Of a stretch of 64,000 nucleotides of DNA, positions 7,373-15,395 are shown piece by piece. Position 1 is the first letter of the stretch. Each line of letters begins with the position of its first letter. Source of the stretch: Brevibacillus formosus (lineage in GTDB: Bacteria > Bacillota > Bacilli > Brevibacillales > Brevibacillaceae); the NCBI RefSeq assembly GCF_003013405.1, contig NZ_PXZL01000033.1:62001-126000 (forward strand), read 5' to 3'. The notes under the pieces were generated by a model. It was not told where the DNA came from. It made no database searches and saw nothing but the letters and a program-made list of their open reading frames with translations. Made by a program: the position numbers and the translations under genes.

Positions 7373-8581
7373 ATGGAGTACTCATTTTCAAAATCTGTGG
7401 AAGCACTATCCTCCTCGGCTGTCCGGGAAATCTTGAAGCTGACCCAAGGCAATCAAGTGCTCTCGCTCGCAGGTGGCCTGCCAGCAGAGGATTCTTTTCC
7501 AATCGCAGAGATGCGCGAAGCGTTCAACCGCGCATTCGAACAAGGAGCAAAAGCTCTTCAGTACGGATTGACTGATGGCTACCTGCCGCTTCGTGAGTGG
7601 ATTGCATCCCGCATGAAGCAAAAGCATATGGACGTCGGTGCAGATAATATGATCATCACTACGGGCTCACAGCAAGCAGTAGACTTGTTGTGCCGTGTAT
7701 ATTTAGACGAAGGCGATGTCGTTCTCGTCGAAAACCCTACCTATTTGGCAGCCGTTCAGTTGTTTCAATTCCGGGGAATCAAAGCGATTCCCGTAGATGG
7801 TGATGCTAATGGGATGGACCTGGACGATCTGGCGAAAAAAATAGCCCAGTATCGCCCGAAAATGGTGTACGTCATTCCTACCTTTGCCAATCCGACAGGA
7901 AAGGTATGGAGCCTCGAGCGCCGTCTCGGTTTGCTTCGTCAATGTAAGGCACAAAACATTCTCATCCTGGAAGACGATCCATATGGAGAGATCCAATTCG
8001 ATGGGGAAGCTCCGTACCGCTCGATTTTCTCACTGGATGAGCATCCGACCGATTCCTGTGTGGTGTACACCAGTACCTTCTCCAAAATTGTCGCGCCAGG
8101 CTTGCGTACCGGATGGGCGATCGGAGATACCCGCGTGATTCAGATGATGGTGAAGGCGAAGCAAGCAGTTGATTTGCAGTCGAGCACAATCGACCAGTAC
8201 GCCCTGTATGAGCTGTTGTCCCGCTTTGATCTGGAGCGCCACATTGAGAAAATCCGCGAGTCCTACAAGGCACGCATGGAATGGATGCATGAGCTCTTGG
8301 TTGCGCAAAACTGGGAGGGCGTACAGTGGGAAAAACCAAGAGGCGGAATGTTCCTCTGGGTGAATCTGCCTGAGCACGTCGATGCAGAAAAGCTGCTGGC
8401 CCGATCCGTACAGGAAGGCGTGGCATTCGTGCCAGGGAAGCCGTTTTATGCTGCCGAGCCGCAAGTCAATACGATGCGCTTGAACTATACGCTCTTGAAC
8501 CGAGAGGATACGGAGCTTGCGATTTCACGACTGGGCAAAGCATTCCACGCCTACAGCGAATCTCTTGTGACAAATGTTTAA
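7373..8581 (+). CDS. PLP aminotransferase of the 2-aminoadipate/MocR-catalytic type
   Basis: The chosen product has 402 residues and starts MEYSFSKSVE. The ATG at 7373 follows AAGGGGGAACGGAAC, whereas an in-frame upstream start at 7244 lies just after the preceding terminator and has no ribosome site. Family motifs are LSLAGGLPAEDSFP near residue 30, TTGSQQAVDL, NPTYLAA, FANPTGK, EDDPYGEIQF and the PLP lysine in TSTFSKIVAPGLRTGW. These place it with the LysN/AadAT (2-aminoadipate or broad aromatic/branched-chain) aminotransferases, without a DNA-binding domain. The substrate is not decidable from sequence. It is monocistronic, with a bidirectional terminator at its end. Confidence 0.9.
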   Translation: MEYSFSKSVEALSSSAVREILKLTQGNQVLSLAGGLPAEDSFPIAEMREAFNRAFEQGAKALQYGLTDGYLPLREWIASRMKQKHMDVGADNMIITTGSQQAVDLLCRVYLDEGDVVLVENPTYLAAVQLFQFRGIKAIPVDGDANGMDLDDLAKKIAQYRPKMVYVIPTFANPTGKVWSLERRLGLLRQCKAQNILILEDDPYGEIQFDGEAPYRSIFSLDEHPTDSCVVYTSTFSKIVAPGLRTGWAIGDTRVIQMMVKAKQAVDLQSSTIDQYALYELLSRFDLERHIEKIRESYKARMEWMHELLVAQNWEGVQWEKPRGGMFLWVNLPEHVDAEKLLARSVQEGVAFVPGKPFYAAEPQVNTMRLNYTLLNREDTELAISRLGKAFHAYSESLVTNV

Positions 8582-8588
8582 TGGAAGC

Positions 8589-8627
8589 AAAAAGACAACC
8601 ATTCTCATTGAGCTGGTTGTCTTTTTT
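8589..8627. terminator. Bidirectional terminator between convergent genes
   Basis: The stem AAAAAGACAACCA / TGGTTGTCTTTTT serves the aminotransferase on plus and the alpha/beta hydrolase on minus. Confidence 0.88.
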
Positions 8628-8635
8628 ATGCTTGT

Positions 8636-9460
8636 TTACAGGGAGAGGGAGAGCTCTCTTTGTGCCCGATCCAGCCATTCATTCACAAGCTCTGTAAACA
8701 GAAGCGGCTGCTCGATCTGCAAGTTGTGTCCGGCACAATCGAGAGCGGCAAAAGAAGAGCGGGGATAGCCTTCGATGATATCCCAAATATCGCGATAACC
8801 GACAGAATGATCTTGTTTGCCTACAACAAAAAGACTCGGATGCGGGAAGGGGGCGGTTTCCAATGGGAAGGACACGCCATACGCTTGTCTGATTTTACTG
8901 AGGAAAGAAGGGTCAGACAGCATATAGCCGTCGATAATCTCTTTTTTATAGCGATTCCACGTATAATCGGTAGCGACTACCGCCATCGACTCAAACTCCG
9001 CACGTTCCGTCTCGCTTAGCTGCTCCCAGAGAGAAGACTCCTTGACCAGGACGGGTTTATCCGGCAGTGTGCGCTTTTCTTTATCAGGAATGACGTTCGG
9101 GCAGATGAAAAGGGCGCCCTTCACTTGATCACGGCGCTTCTCGATAACTGCTCGTGTAAGATACCCGCCGTATGATTCACCTGCAATGAAAAAGGGCTCT
9201 CCTGGAATAAGTCGATCAATGAACGCGAGGACAACCTCCAGAATATCGTCTGTGGTGTGGATATGGTCGTAGTTTTCCGTTTGTCCCATTCCCGGCAGGT
9301 CTATGTAAAGTCGTCGGTATCCCGGACGTTTCTCAAAAACTGGTTCCAGACAGCCAGTCATGCAGCGATGATCAAGTGAAAAGCCATGAATCATTACGAC
9401 AGGAAAACCACTTCCGATTTCCTCGTAATAAAGGTTGACGCCATTGACCTCACATCTCAT
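8636..9460 (-). CDS. Alpha/beta-fold hydrolase
   Basis: The 274-residue enzyme has a canonical alpha/beta hydrolase layout: oxyanion segment VMIHGFSLDH (about 22-31), nucleophile elbow GESYGG (about 95-100, Ser), acid region GKQDHSVGY (about 214-222, Asp) and catalytic histidine in DCAGHNLQIEQ (about 241-251). It has no signal peptide, so it is cytoplasmic. The substrate is unknown; esterase, lactonase or haloperoxidase-like activities all occur in this family. It lies just downstream of the encapsulin operon, separated by a weak hairpin, and no functional link is evident. Confidence 0.92.
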   Translation of the reverse strand: MRCEVNGVNLYYEEIGSGFPVVMIHGFSLDHRCMTGCLEPVFEKRPGYRRLYIDLPGMGQTENYDHIHTTDDILEVVLAFIDRLIPGEPFFIAGESYGGYLTRAVIEKRRDQVKGALFICPNVIPDKEKRTLPDKPVLVKESSLWEQLSETERAEFESMAVVATDYTWNRYKKEIIDGYMLSDPSFLSKIRQAYGVSFPLETAPFPHPSLFVVGKQDHSVGYRDIWDIIEGYPRSSFAALDCAGHNLQIEQPLLFTELVNEWLDRAQRELSLSL

Positions 9461-9529
9461 AAAAAACCCTCCAATGACATTTGTGTCAGAGTGTTTCGAA
9501 ATTTCGTAGCGTACTTTCTAATTATAACT

Positions 9530-9566
9530 GAAACACACCCACAACGAGAATCGTCAATGGGTGTGC
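9530..9566 (-). terminator. Possible terminator after the encapsulin gene
   Basis: Read on the minus strand, CACACCCA and its complement flank a 16-base loop and are followed by a short GTTTC run. The T-tract is poor, so confidence is limited. Confidence 0.45.
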
Positions 9567-9577
9567 CAAAGGGCTTC

Positions 9578-10426
9578 TTATTCTTCGGTTTCTTCCAAGG
9601 TGCAAATGGCGCTTGGACGCTTGATGCGCAATACAACGCACTCATATACACGGAACAGACTGTTCATTTGCTCGTCTCCGAGGAATGCGGAGTCGAAGTC
9701 TTCTGCAATCGCCAGGTCGAGATTGTGTCGGCCAGTCGCTACGAGTACGCCAGAGCGGCCTTTAATGGTAGGGGATTGGAAGACACCATCTGTAACGAGA
9801 TTGCGAACGTGCTCGATCTCAAGCACGTTGGTGCCTTTGTGCACGCGATGCAAGAGAGAGTAGAGCTCAGGAGAAACAACCAGTGCATACGGACCGCTAT
9901 GGCCCATTTTCAACAGCTTGTTGCGTGCTTCCACGATATCGGCAAACGCATTGCCAGATTCCATCCAATCGCTCTTCAGATGAGTGAGGCGGCCTTTTAC
10001 GTTCATCAGACCAGGAAGGTCGAATTCCGCAGCACCGTTGAAGATCAGATCGTCTTCCATCAGTGCACCACCAGCAGCCGCGTTGGCAGCCGCGCTCATG
10101 TCCAAAGGCATGCCCAGTGTGCGTGCTTGGGCAACATCGCGCCAGTAGAGCATGAAATCCTTGTACAGGATCGGAATCGTCATGCTGACACGGCGGCTAG
10201 GCTGTGTCATTTCCAGTGATTCTCCGCGCAGGGAGAGACCGCCAAAACGAGATTCCTCATATACATCGTTGGTAATGGTTTGGATGCCTTCACCCAATGG
10301 TCCATAAATATCGATAAAACGACGTCCTACCAGCTGGCGGCGAGCCATGTCAACGACAGTTGCGTCCAGTTGGTTCCATTCTTCGGTCGTCAAGGGAGAG
10401 TCTGGGTATTTACGAAGCTTGTCCAT
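9578..10426 (-). CDS. Encapsulin nanocompartment shell protein
   Basis: The 282-residue protein has the HK97-fold encapsulin signature. The N-terminal region includes SPLTTEEWNQLD and RRFIDIYGPLGEG, followed by the IPILYKDFMLYWRD segment and the C-terminal LAIAEDFDSAFLGDEQMNSLFRVYE block. Encapsulins self-assemble into icosahedral shells that load cargo by C-terminal peptides. The length equals that of the 282-residue T=4 shell protein known from the Quasibacillus IMEF system. The gene follows the IMEF cargo gene by 37 bases on the same strand, and GGAGG precedes its ATG. The predicted role is an iron-storage shell in the cytoplasm. Confidence 0.95.
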   Translation of the reverse strand: MDKLRKYPDSPLTTEEWNQLDATVVDMARRQLVGRRFIDIYGPLGEGIQTITNDVYEESRFGGLSLRGESLEMTQPSRRVSMTIPILYKDFMLYWRDVAQARTLGMPLDMSAAANAAAGGALMEDDLIFNGAAEFDLPGLMNVKGRLTHLKSDWMESGNAFADIVEARNKLLKMGHSGPYALVVSPELYSLLHRVHKGTNVLEIEHVRNLVTDGVFQSPTIKGRSGVLVATGRHNLDLAIAEDFDSAFLGDEQMNSLFRVYECVVLRIKRPSAICTLEETEE

Positions 10427-10463
10427 AGTGTAACCTCCATGTTATTTCAGGATTTCCGATTCT

Positions 10464-11063
10464 TTACATTCCTTTCAAGCTGCCAACTGTCAGTCCTTTT
10501 TTGCCAGAAACTGCAGGGGCGGAATGCTTGATCACGGAAGCAACACCGTGAGGAGCAGAAGCCGAGGCTTTCAAATGATCGACCTGGTGAATGTCGTGCC
10601 CCTCATCGTGATCAGTGAGATCAGGATGAGCCGCATCAGAGAAGCGTTGGCTTATGTTCGCCATGATCTCTTTGACTGTCAAATAGTCTGTATGCGTCTT
10701 TTCACGCATGCCATCCAGGAGCTGACGTGTCTCGTCATCCTTGAATTCATACAAAGAGAGCTCCAGATGCTCGCGGAAATTGTGCAGTCCAAAACGCTCC
10801 AGATTCACATCGGACAGCATTTGCGAGAGGTCGCGATCACTTAGCTGATCCAGGCTTTTTCCTGCTGACAGCTTCTCCAGGTAGGGAACCAATTCCTGCA
10901 AGCGTCCCATACGCTGTTCTTCTTCTTCCAAAATATGATGGTAGTAAAGACGAGTATGCTCGTCCGTTGCCGCGTCGATAATCGGCTGGATAACGCCCAT
11001 GAAGCTGTTGATATAACCTCTGGTGCGATCAAAAATGGCGTGCAGCTGTGTAATTTCTTGCAC
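10464..11063 (-). CDS. IMEF-type iron-mineralising encapsulin cargo protein
   Basis: The 199-residue, helix-rich ferritin-like protein carries acidic and histidine-rich segments (YYHHILEEEEQRM and FREHLELSLYEF) and ends in KKGLTVGSLKGM. The last part matches the TVGSL-type targeting peptide that docks IMEF cargo inside encapsulin shells. IMEF proteins oxidise Fe(II) and store iron in the shell. An AGGAGG site at 11073-11078 lies 9 bases before a GTG at 11061-11063. An in-frame ATG further upstream sits inside that ribosome site, so GTG is the real start. A linker rich in His and Asp (about residues 145-175) precedes the targeting peptide. It forms an operon with encapsulin. Confidence 0.93.
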   Translation of the reverse strand: MQEITQLHAIFDRTRGYINSFMGVIQPIIDAATDEHTRLYYHHILEEEEQRMGRLQELVPYLEKLSAGKSLDQLSDRDLSQMLSDVNLERFGLHNFREHLELSLYEFKDDETRQLLDGMREKTHTDYLTVKEIMANISQRFSDAAHPDLTDHDEGHDIHQVDHLKASASAPHGVASVIKHSAPAVSGKKGLTVGSLKGM

Positions 11064-11274
11064 CCTACGCCACCTCCTCATTCACAATCTATTTTTTCAT
11101 TATACCGTTGGAAAAAACACCCGGGCAACACCTATGTACATTTTCCTATGATTACGAAGAATATGGTGTGGTGCAATTTGGAAAAGGGCGCGTGAACGCT
11201 AGAGCCCTGCGGCTTTGTCTATCGGCGTCGTTTTTAGTTTTGTTTTTTGACAAAAAAGTTATCATGGAGAGTAT

Positions 11275-11330
11275 TGTCAAAGCCAATTGGGAATGATAAT
11301 ATTTATCAATAAGAGTGATATTCATTATCA
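11275..11330. promoter_or_regulatory. Two Fur boxes between the IMEF operon and the DUF2325 gene
   Basis: TGATAATATTTATCA (11294-11308) and TGATATTCATTATCA (11316-11330) each match 14 of 15 positions of the Bacillus 7-1-7 Fur consensus. The first overlaps a candidate -10 (TAATAT, 11297-11302) for the DUF2325 gene, with TTGTCA 16 bases upstream. The IMEF start lies about 230 bases away on the other strand, so direct control of that operon is less certain. The rest of the 330-base intergenic stretch holds no ORF that I can support. Confidence 0.85.
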
Positions 11331-11393
11331 ATTAGCATTCTAAGAAGAAAACATAAATCCTACATTCACCTAAATTTAAGGAGGTAACAAGTT

Positions 11394-11675
11394 ATGTCAT
11401 CCATTTTAGTAATAGGCGGAGATCGCCTGGGCAATATTATCGAATTTTTGCAAGGTCAAGGCTTCAAGGATATTCACCATGTAACTGGACGGAAAAGCTC
11501 GCAAACCGGGGTGAAAATTCCAGCTGGTATCCACATGATTCTGGTGTTGACTGATTTCGTCAATCACAACTTGGCCAAAACTGTGAAAAACCAAGCCAAA
11601 GATCGCGAGTTGCCCATCGTTTTCTGCAAGCGTTCATGTTCTGCTATTGCCAAAGCTTTTGATCTCACTGCGTAA
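11394..11675 (+). CDS. DUF2325 domain protein under Fur boxes
   Basis: The 93-residue protein matches the small DUF2325 family: the start SSILVIGGDRLGNI, then HHVTGRKS, a central MILVLTDFVNHNLAK strand-helix and the end VFCKRSCSAIAKAF. Two cysteines (CKRSC) near the C terminus are typical. The family has a Rossmann-like single-domain look; no function is established to my knowledge. GGAGG lies 10 bases before the ATG. Two near-perfect Fur boxes upstream predict expression under iron starvation, next to an iron-storage encapsulin on the other strand. Confidence 0.85.
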   Translation: MSSILVIGGDRLGNIIEFLQGQGFKDIHHVTGRKSSQTGVKIPAGIHMILVLTDFVNHNLAKTVKNQAKDRELPIVFCKRSCSAIAKAFDLTA

Positions 11676-11738
11676 ATACATACTCTCCAGATCGGGCAGA
11701 CTACGATCGTGAGTCTGACACCAACGGAGGAATGACGC

Positions 11739-11885
11739 ATGGAACAGAATCGTTTGGGTGAACTGCCTATCGCACAGCTTACGGCCGCTCAGCTGCAACA
11801 ATTAAAACAGGCAGAAGAACAAATCAACACAGAAGGTCCAAATGTATATCTTATTGCACTAGAAAAGCAATCCCCGTCCTCCTAG
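11739..11885 (+). CDS. Small hydrophilic protein, 48 residues
   Basis: A GGAGG at 11726-11730 is 8 bases from the ATG. The peptide begins MEQNRLGELP and has a Gln/Ala/Leu-rich helix (AAQLQQLKQAEEQ), then NVYLIALEK. I do not recognise the family. The last codons and the stop lie inside the stem of the intrinsic terminator at 11872-11898, so translation should run into the hairpin. It follows the DUF2325 gene by 63 bases and is probably on the same iron-responsive transcript. Confidence 0.7.
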   Translation: MEQNRLGELPIAQLTAAQLQQLKQAEEQINTEGPNVYLIALEKQSPSS

Positions 11886-11898
11886 ACGGGGTTTTTTT
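11872..11898 (+). terminator. Intrinsic terminator
   Basis: The stem CCCCGTC / GACGGGG with a 6-base loop is followed by seven T. It overlaps the end of the 48-residue ORF. Confidence 0.93.
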
Positions 11899-11914
11899 AT
11901 TGAATCTTTGCTTC

Positions 11915-12178
11915 TCACTTAAATACGTACTGCTCAAGTTGCATTTTGAGTGCGTCAATTCCGATGGCGAAGCCCAAGCATTGGCTGGATTGAATGATGA
12001 ATGCATTGAGACCAACGACTTCCCCATTCAAATTAATGAGTGGACCTCCACTATTTCCTGGGTTAATCGCAGCATCCGTCTGAAAAATTTCTTCGTACAT
12101 TCGCTTCGCAACCTGTAGGCGGCGGTTTTTGGCACTGATGATTCCCGCTGTCACAGAATTTTCCAAACCAAGTGGGGA
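11915..12178 (-). pseudogene. Interrupted trypsin-like protease, C-terminal fragment
   Basis: This is the 3' part of a protease gene separated from its 5' part (15407-15867) by the element at 12178-15407. It encodes SPLGLENSVTAGIISAKNRR, then the catalytic serine in NPGNSGGPL and the terminal substrate-pocket strands (GFAIGIDALK). The reading frame continues meaninglessly into the element for another 66 codons. Joining at the shared core GGTTC gives an uninterrupted 240-codon gene (461 + 262 bases = 723) with a complete His-Asp-Ser triad and no PDZ domain. It is marked as a fragment here, but it may be a conditionally restored gene rather than a dead one. Confidence 0.85.
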
Positions 12179-12203
12179 ACCATCTGTCGCCATACAGACA
12201 AAA
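12173..12203. other. attR-like junction of the intervening element
   Basis: On the minus strand, the element side reads TTTTGTCT, 8 bases, ACAGATGG, then core TTC, after which host protease sequence (CCCACTTGG) begins. The crossover dinucleotide is inferred as TC at 12177-12178. Confidence 0.8.
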
Positions 12204-12215
12204 TAAGAGGAAAAT

Positions 12216-13667
12216 TTAGTGAAAAGACAACAGACGCAGGCAGACCTCTCGATTTTTTTGACCAGAGACAGCGTCTGTTGCTTCCGCGTCAACACGTTTG
12301 ATGAGCGTGCATACGAGCAATCGCCGTTCTTTTTCATTTGCGTGCGTCCAAATGAGCTTCCAATTGGAAAGAGCATCTAGATCAAGCGGTTTTATGTTTG
12401 AAAAAGCAGGGTAAGTTCGTTCCCATTCTTTTGCAGCCAGCTCTAACGAATTGATTTTCTCTCGTAAGGCAGAGAGAGTAAGGAATCCTTCTTCATAAGC
12501 CTGTTCCCAGCGCTGCCTCCGAATATGCAGCTGCTGCTCAGTTTCTTTGGCGGGAGCGCGGGAATTCGTCTGTAACACAGTCTGATACACTTCCTTCAAC
12601 GCAGCGATTGACTCTGGGGAATGCTGTATCAGCTCGTGGACAATGGCTTTTTCCAAGCGATCCTCACGTATGGCAGGAGCATCACACGTACCAGCGAGCT
12701 TGTTTTTACATAAGTAGTAGCGGTGCGTGTAGCGTTTTTCCCCTTTTCCCGTGATTGTGGTTGTTTTCCCGCGCATAGAGGAGCCGCAACGCGAGCAGTA
12801 CAGCAATCCGGAAAAGAGGTAACGGGAGCCGAGAACGCGGGGGTGCCTTGTTCCGCGAGCACTCATTCGCTCCTGAACCCGCGAGAAACATGATTGATCG
12901 ATGATGGCCGGATGAGTCGCCTCTTGGATAATCCATTCTTCCGGGTCATTGCGTTGTTGGTCGGCGTCGGTGTAATTCCAACGCAGCGCACCATGATAGA
13001 CTGGATTTTTTAACAGGCGAAGCACGGAACTTGCACTCCACGAAGCGCCATTTTTCCCGCGCAATCCGGAATGATTCGCCCATTCAGCAATTTGGCGCGG
13101 AGATTCACCTCGATCATAGCGCTCGAACATACTGCGTACGCCTGCTGCTTCCCTTTGATTTACGACCAGCGTTCCTCGCACCAGATTGTATCCATACGGT
13201 GCAGGTCCTCCTGGTCGTTTTCGTTCTCTTGCCATTTGACTCATCCCCAGCTTAACCCGTTCCGCCAAGTTTTCCCGCTCCCATTGGGCGAGGGCAGCCA
13301 CTAGGGTTATAAAGAGTCGCCCGATTGCGGTAGTCGTATCGTATACCTCAGTACAGCTTTTGAAGTGTACCGCATATTGATCGAACTCCTGCAGGAGCTG
13401 ATACAGATCAAGGACAGAGCGAGTGAGTCGATCGAGTCGATAGACGAGGACGACATCGATTTCACCCGTTCGGATATCTTGCAGGAGCTGACCGAGTGCG
13501 GGGCGATTCGTATCTTTGGCACTCACGCCTTCATCTGCGTAGACTGCATGGACTTCCCATCCTTGGGAGTGAACGTACGAGAGCAGCTTTTCCCTTTGAG
13601 CGGGGATCGAAAACCCTTCGCGTGCCTGATCCTCTGTGCTGACACGAATGTAGACGGCCGTTCGCAT
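12216..13667 (-). CDS. Large serine recombinase of the intervening element
   Basis: The 483-residue site-specific recombinase has an N-terminal resolvase domain with the catalytic serine in AVYIRVSTEDQA (about residue 10), YRLDRLTRS and an ALAQWERENLAER helix, then a recombinase domain (GPAPYGYN, IAEWANHSG), and a zinc ribbon (CSRCGS ... CKNKLAGTC) followed by a coiled-coil region. This is the SpoIVCA/CisA-like type that excises skin. The ATG at 13665-13667 follows AAGGGAG by 8 bases; an upstream in-frame ATG is inside the ribosome site. Its 3' end is only 13 bases from the att arm, the position expected for the element's own recombinase. I see no clear sigma-E or sigma-K promoter. Confidence 0.95.
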   Translation of the reverse strand: MRTAVYIRVSTEDQAREGFSIPAQREKLLSYVHSQGWEVHAVYADEGVSAKDTNRPALGQLLQDIRTGEIDVVLVYRLDRLTRSVLDLYQLLQEFDQYAVHFKSCTEVYDTTTAIGRLFITLVAALAQWERENLAERVKLGMSQMARERKRPGGPAPYGYNLVRGTLVVNQREAAGVRSMFERYDRGESPRQIAEWANHSGLRGKNGASWSASSVLRLLKNPVYHGALRWNYTDADQQRNDPEEWIIQEATHPAIIDQSCFSRVQERMSARGTRHPRVLGSRYLFSGLLYCSRCGSSMRGKTTTITGKGEKRYTHRYYLCKNKLAGTCDAPAIREDRLEKAIVHELIQHSPESIAALKEVYQTVLQTNSRAPAKETEQQLHIRRQRWEQAYEEGFLTLSALREKINSLELAAKEWERTYPAFSNIKPLDLDALSNWKLIWTHANEKERRLLVCTLIKRVDAEATDAVSGQKNREVCLRLLSFH

Positions 13668-13737
13668 TGCCCGTTCTCCCTTCACTATGGGTTGCTAGAG
13701 TGTACAGCAAAAGGGAGGAGCTTATGCCTGACCGCAA

Positions 13738-13773
13738 TAAAAAACCCCGCTTATCCGTCTTGGACAAGTGGGG
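13738..13773 (-). terminator. Intrinsic terminator after the HxlR gene
   Basis: On the minus strand, CCCCACTTGTCC and GGATAAGCGGGG form a stem with one mismatch and a 5-base loop, followed by TTTTTT. It separates the HxlR gene from the recombinase gene downstream. Confidence 0.88.
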
Positions 13774-13778
13774 GTATG

Positions 13779-14099
13779 CTACATCCATTTTTGGCCCCAT
13801 TCGTGAATGGAATCAATGACAGGACGCAGATCTTTTCCTTTTTCGGTCAATTCGTATTCAATGCGAACCGGGATCTCTGGGTACACCTTGCGCTCCAAAA
13901 TCTCGAGCTCTTCCAGCTCCTTCAGCCTTTCCGAGAGCATTTTATCGCTCATATGTGGAACCATTTCCCGGATATCTTTAAAACGTACAGTTCCGCGTAG
14001 CAACACATGAATAATCAGGCCGGTCCAGCGTTTTCCAAGGACGTTTATTGCACATTCATATTTTGGACACATGTGTTCGCCAGAAAAATCATGACTCAT
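13779..14099 (-). CDS. HxlR-family transcriptional regulator
   Basis: The 106-residue winged-helix protein has the HxlR arrangement: CPKYECAINVLGKRW with a conserved cysteine pair near the N terminus, GTVRFKDIREMVPHMSDKMLSERLKELE, then the wing ERKVYPEIPVRIEYELTEKG and a C-terminal helix. The ATG at 14097-14099 follows AGAGGTGA by 7 bases and is preferred to an ATG nine codons upstream. HxlR proteins respond to small electrophiles or redox signals and usually control a divergent gene. Here the divergent neighbour is the YheC/YheD-type gene, 200 bases away, within the same mobile element. It is a candidate regulator of that gene or of excision; neither is shown. Confidence 0.9.
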   Translation of the reverse strand: MSHDFSGEHMCPKYECAINVLGKRWTGLIIHVLLRGTVRFKDIREMVPHMSDKMLSERLKELEELEILERKVYPEIPVRIEYELTEKGKDLRPVIDSIHEWGQKWM

Positions 14100-14300
14100 A
14101 TCGGCGTCACCTCTATCTTGCAGCATTATTGTTGCCCTTTATTTTAACAGATTAGCTTGAAAAAAGTAAGTAACGAAAAGTTGGAATGACACTTTGTCAA
14201 TGGCTGAGAGGTTAAGCCCGTTTTCATGGACAAATGTTTCCCTATAAGGTGTCCACACATACACTAATCGCGAAAGAAAAGAAGTGAAGAGGGTGTTGGG

Positions 14301-15395
14301 ATGATTCCAAAACGGGTAATCGGCATTTTAACCTGGCGGGAGGGGTTACGCTTTGAGGAACCAGGTTATTTGCGAAAGCTGGTTCAAACAGGGCAAAAGC
14401 TAGGCGCACAAATCTACCTGTTTTCGCATCAGGACGTCAATGTTCCCGCCAGAAAGATCAAAGGCTTCATCCCCAAACCAAACGGGGGCTGGATGAGTAA
14501 AACGTTTCCTTGGCCAGAAGTTGTCATTGATCGGTATCGACGCAGGGTAAAGGAGTATATCCGGCTGCGAAATAGCGATCTGTTTTTCTTTGCCAACAGT
14601 CCGTTCAGTAAAAAATGGAGAGTGACGAATCTGCTTGCTTCTGATGAACGCGTCAAACGCTGGATCCCGGAGACGCATGTTTACGAAAAAGGCAAGGTCC
14701 GAAACATGCTCGCACGCCATGGGCTTGTCTATGTCAAACCAGGCAACGGCACAGGGGGAAGAAGCATTCTCAGAGTGAAGAGCAGCGGCAAGGATTATAG
14801 CCTTTCTGGACGTGACAAAAAGCATAAGCACCACGTAGCTCGAATTGGTACGGTGGAAGGCGTGGAAAAATGGGTCAAAACGTGGGTAGAGGAGCAGCGC
14901 ATTCGCGATGGCAATTTCCTGGTGCAGCAAGGTTTGGACCTTGGACTGCTACGCAAGCATGTCGTCGATGTACGGCTATTGATTCAAAAGGACGAGCGTG
15001 GGGAGTGGGAGGTGACAGGGTGCGGAGTACGCATGGGGGAGAAGGGCAGTGCTACTTCCAATTTGCATGGTGGAGGCAGAGCGATTCCCTTTGAATGGCT
15101 AATGTTCAAGCGATTCGGCGAGGAGCGTGGAGAGCTGATCAAGCAGGAATGTTATCAGCTTGCTTTTGATGTTGCAAACACGCTCGAGGACTATTTTGGC
15201 CGCATGATGGAATTCGGACTGGACATTGGGGTAGATGTGGACGGACGTGCGTGGTTAATCGAAGTGAACCCCAAGCCTGGGAGAGAGGTTTTTCGCCAGA
15301 TGGGTGACATGGCGCTATACAAAAAGGCGATAGCCCGTCCCGTTCAATTTGCCCTGTATTTGGCCCGGAACAAGGCTCGTTTTTTGTCTCTTTGA
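14301..15395 (+). CDS. YheC/YheD-family ATP-grasp protein (spore coat associated)
   Basis: The 364-residue protein is of the YheC/YheD type: an N-terminal domain with GILTWREG, a middle part with PETHVYEKGKV, the ATP-grasp glycine loop VKPGNGTGGRSILRV (about 145-160), DVRLLIQKD, and the metal-binding end LDIGVDVDGRAWLIEVNPKPGR (split here by chain context, about 313-335). Family members are found in spore coats; the reaction is unknown, but ATP-grasp enzymes ligate carboxylates to amines. It is cargo of the intervening element. Its stop codon lies 12 bases from the inferred crossover, and its last codons overlap the TTTTGTCT att arm. A GAGGGTGTTGGG stretch precedes the ATG. Confidence 0.88.
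   Translation: MIPKRVIGILTWREGLRFEEPGYLRKLVQTGQKLGAQIYLFSHQDVNVPARKIKGFIPKPNGGWMSKTFPWPEVVIDRYRRRVKEYIRLRNSDLFFFANSPFSKKWRVTNLLASDERVKRWIPETHVYEKGKVRNMLARHGLVYVKPGNGTGGRSILRVKSSGKDYSLSGRDKKHKHHVARIGTVEGVEKWVKTWVEEQRIRDGNFLVQQGLDLGLLRKHVVDVRLLIQKDERGEWEVTGCGVRMGEKGSATSNLHGGGRAIPFEWLMFKRFGEERGELIKQECYQLAFDVANTLEDYFGRMMEFGLDIGVDVDGRAWLIEVNPKPGREVFRQMGDMALYKKAIARPVQFALYLARNKARFLSL

Noticed and set aside
9386..10219. 277-codon plus-strand ORF
   Set aside because: It runs antisense to the encapsulin gene, which has clear family motifs, a ribosome site and an operon partner. The translated plus-strand sequence shows no family features.
13686..13780. Sigma-E or sigma-K promoter for the recombinase
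   Set aside because: CATA-type -10 look-alikes occur (for example CCCATAGTGA on the minus strand), but no properly spaced -35 element was found, so I do not claim one.
13365..14000. 211-codon plus-strand ORF
   Set aside because: It crosses the recombinase gene, a terminator and the HxlR gene, all supported on the minus strand.
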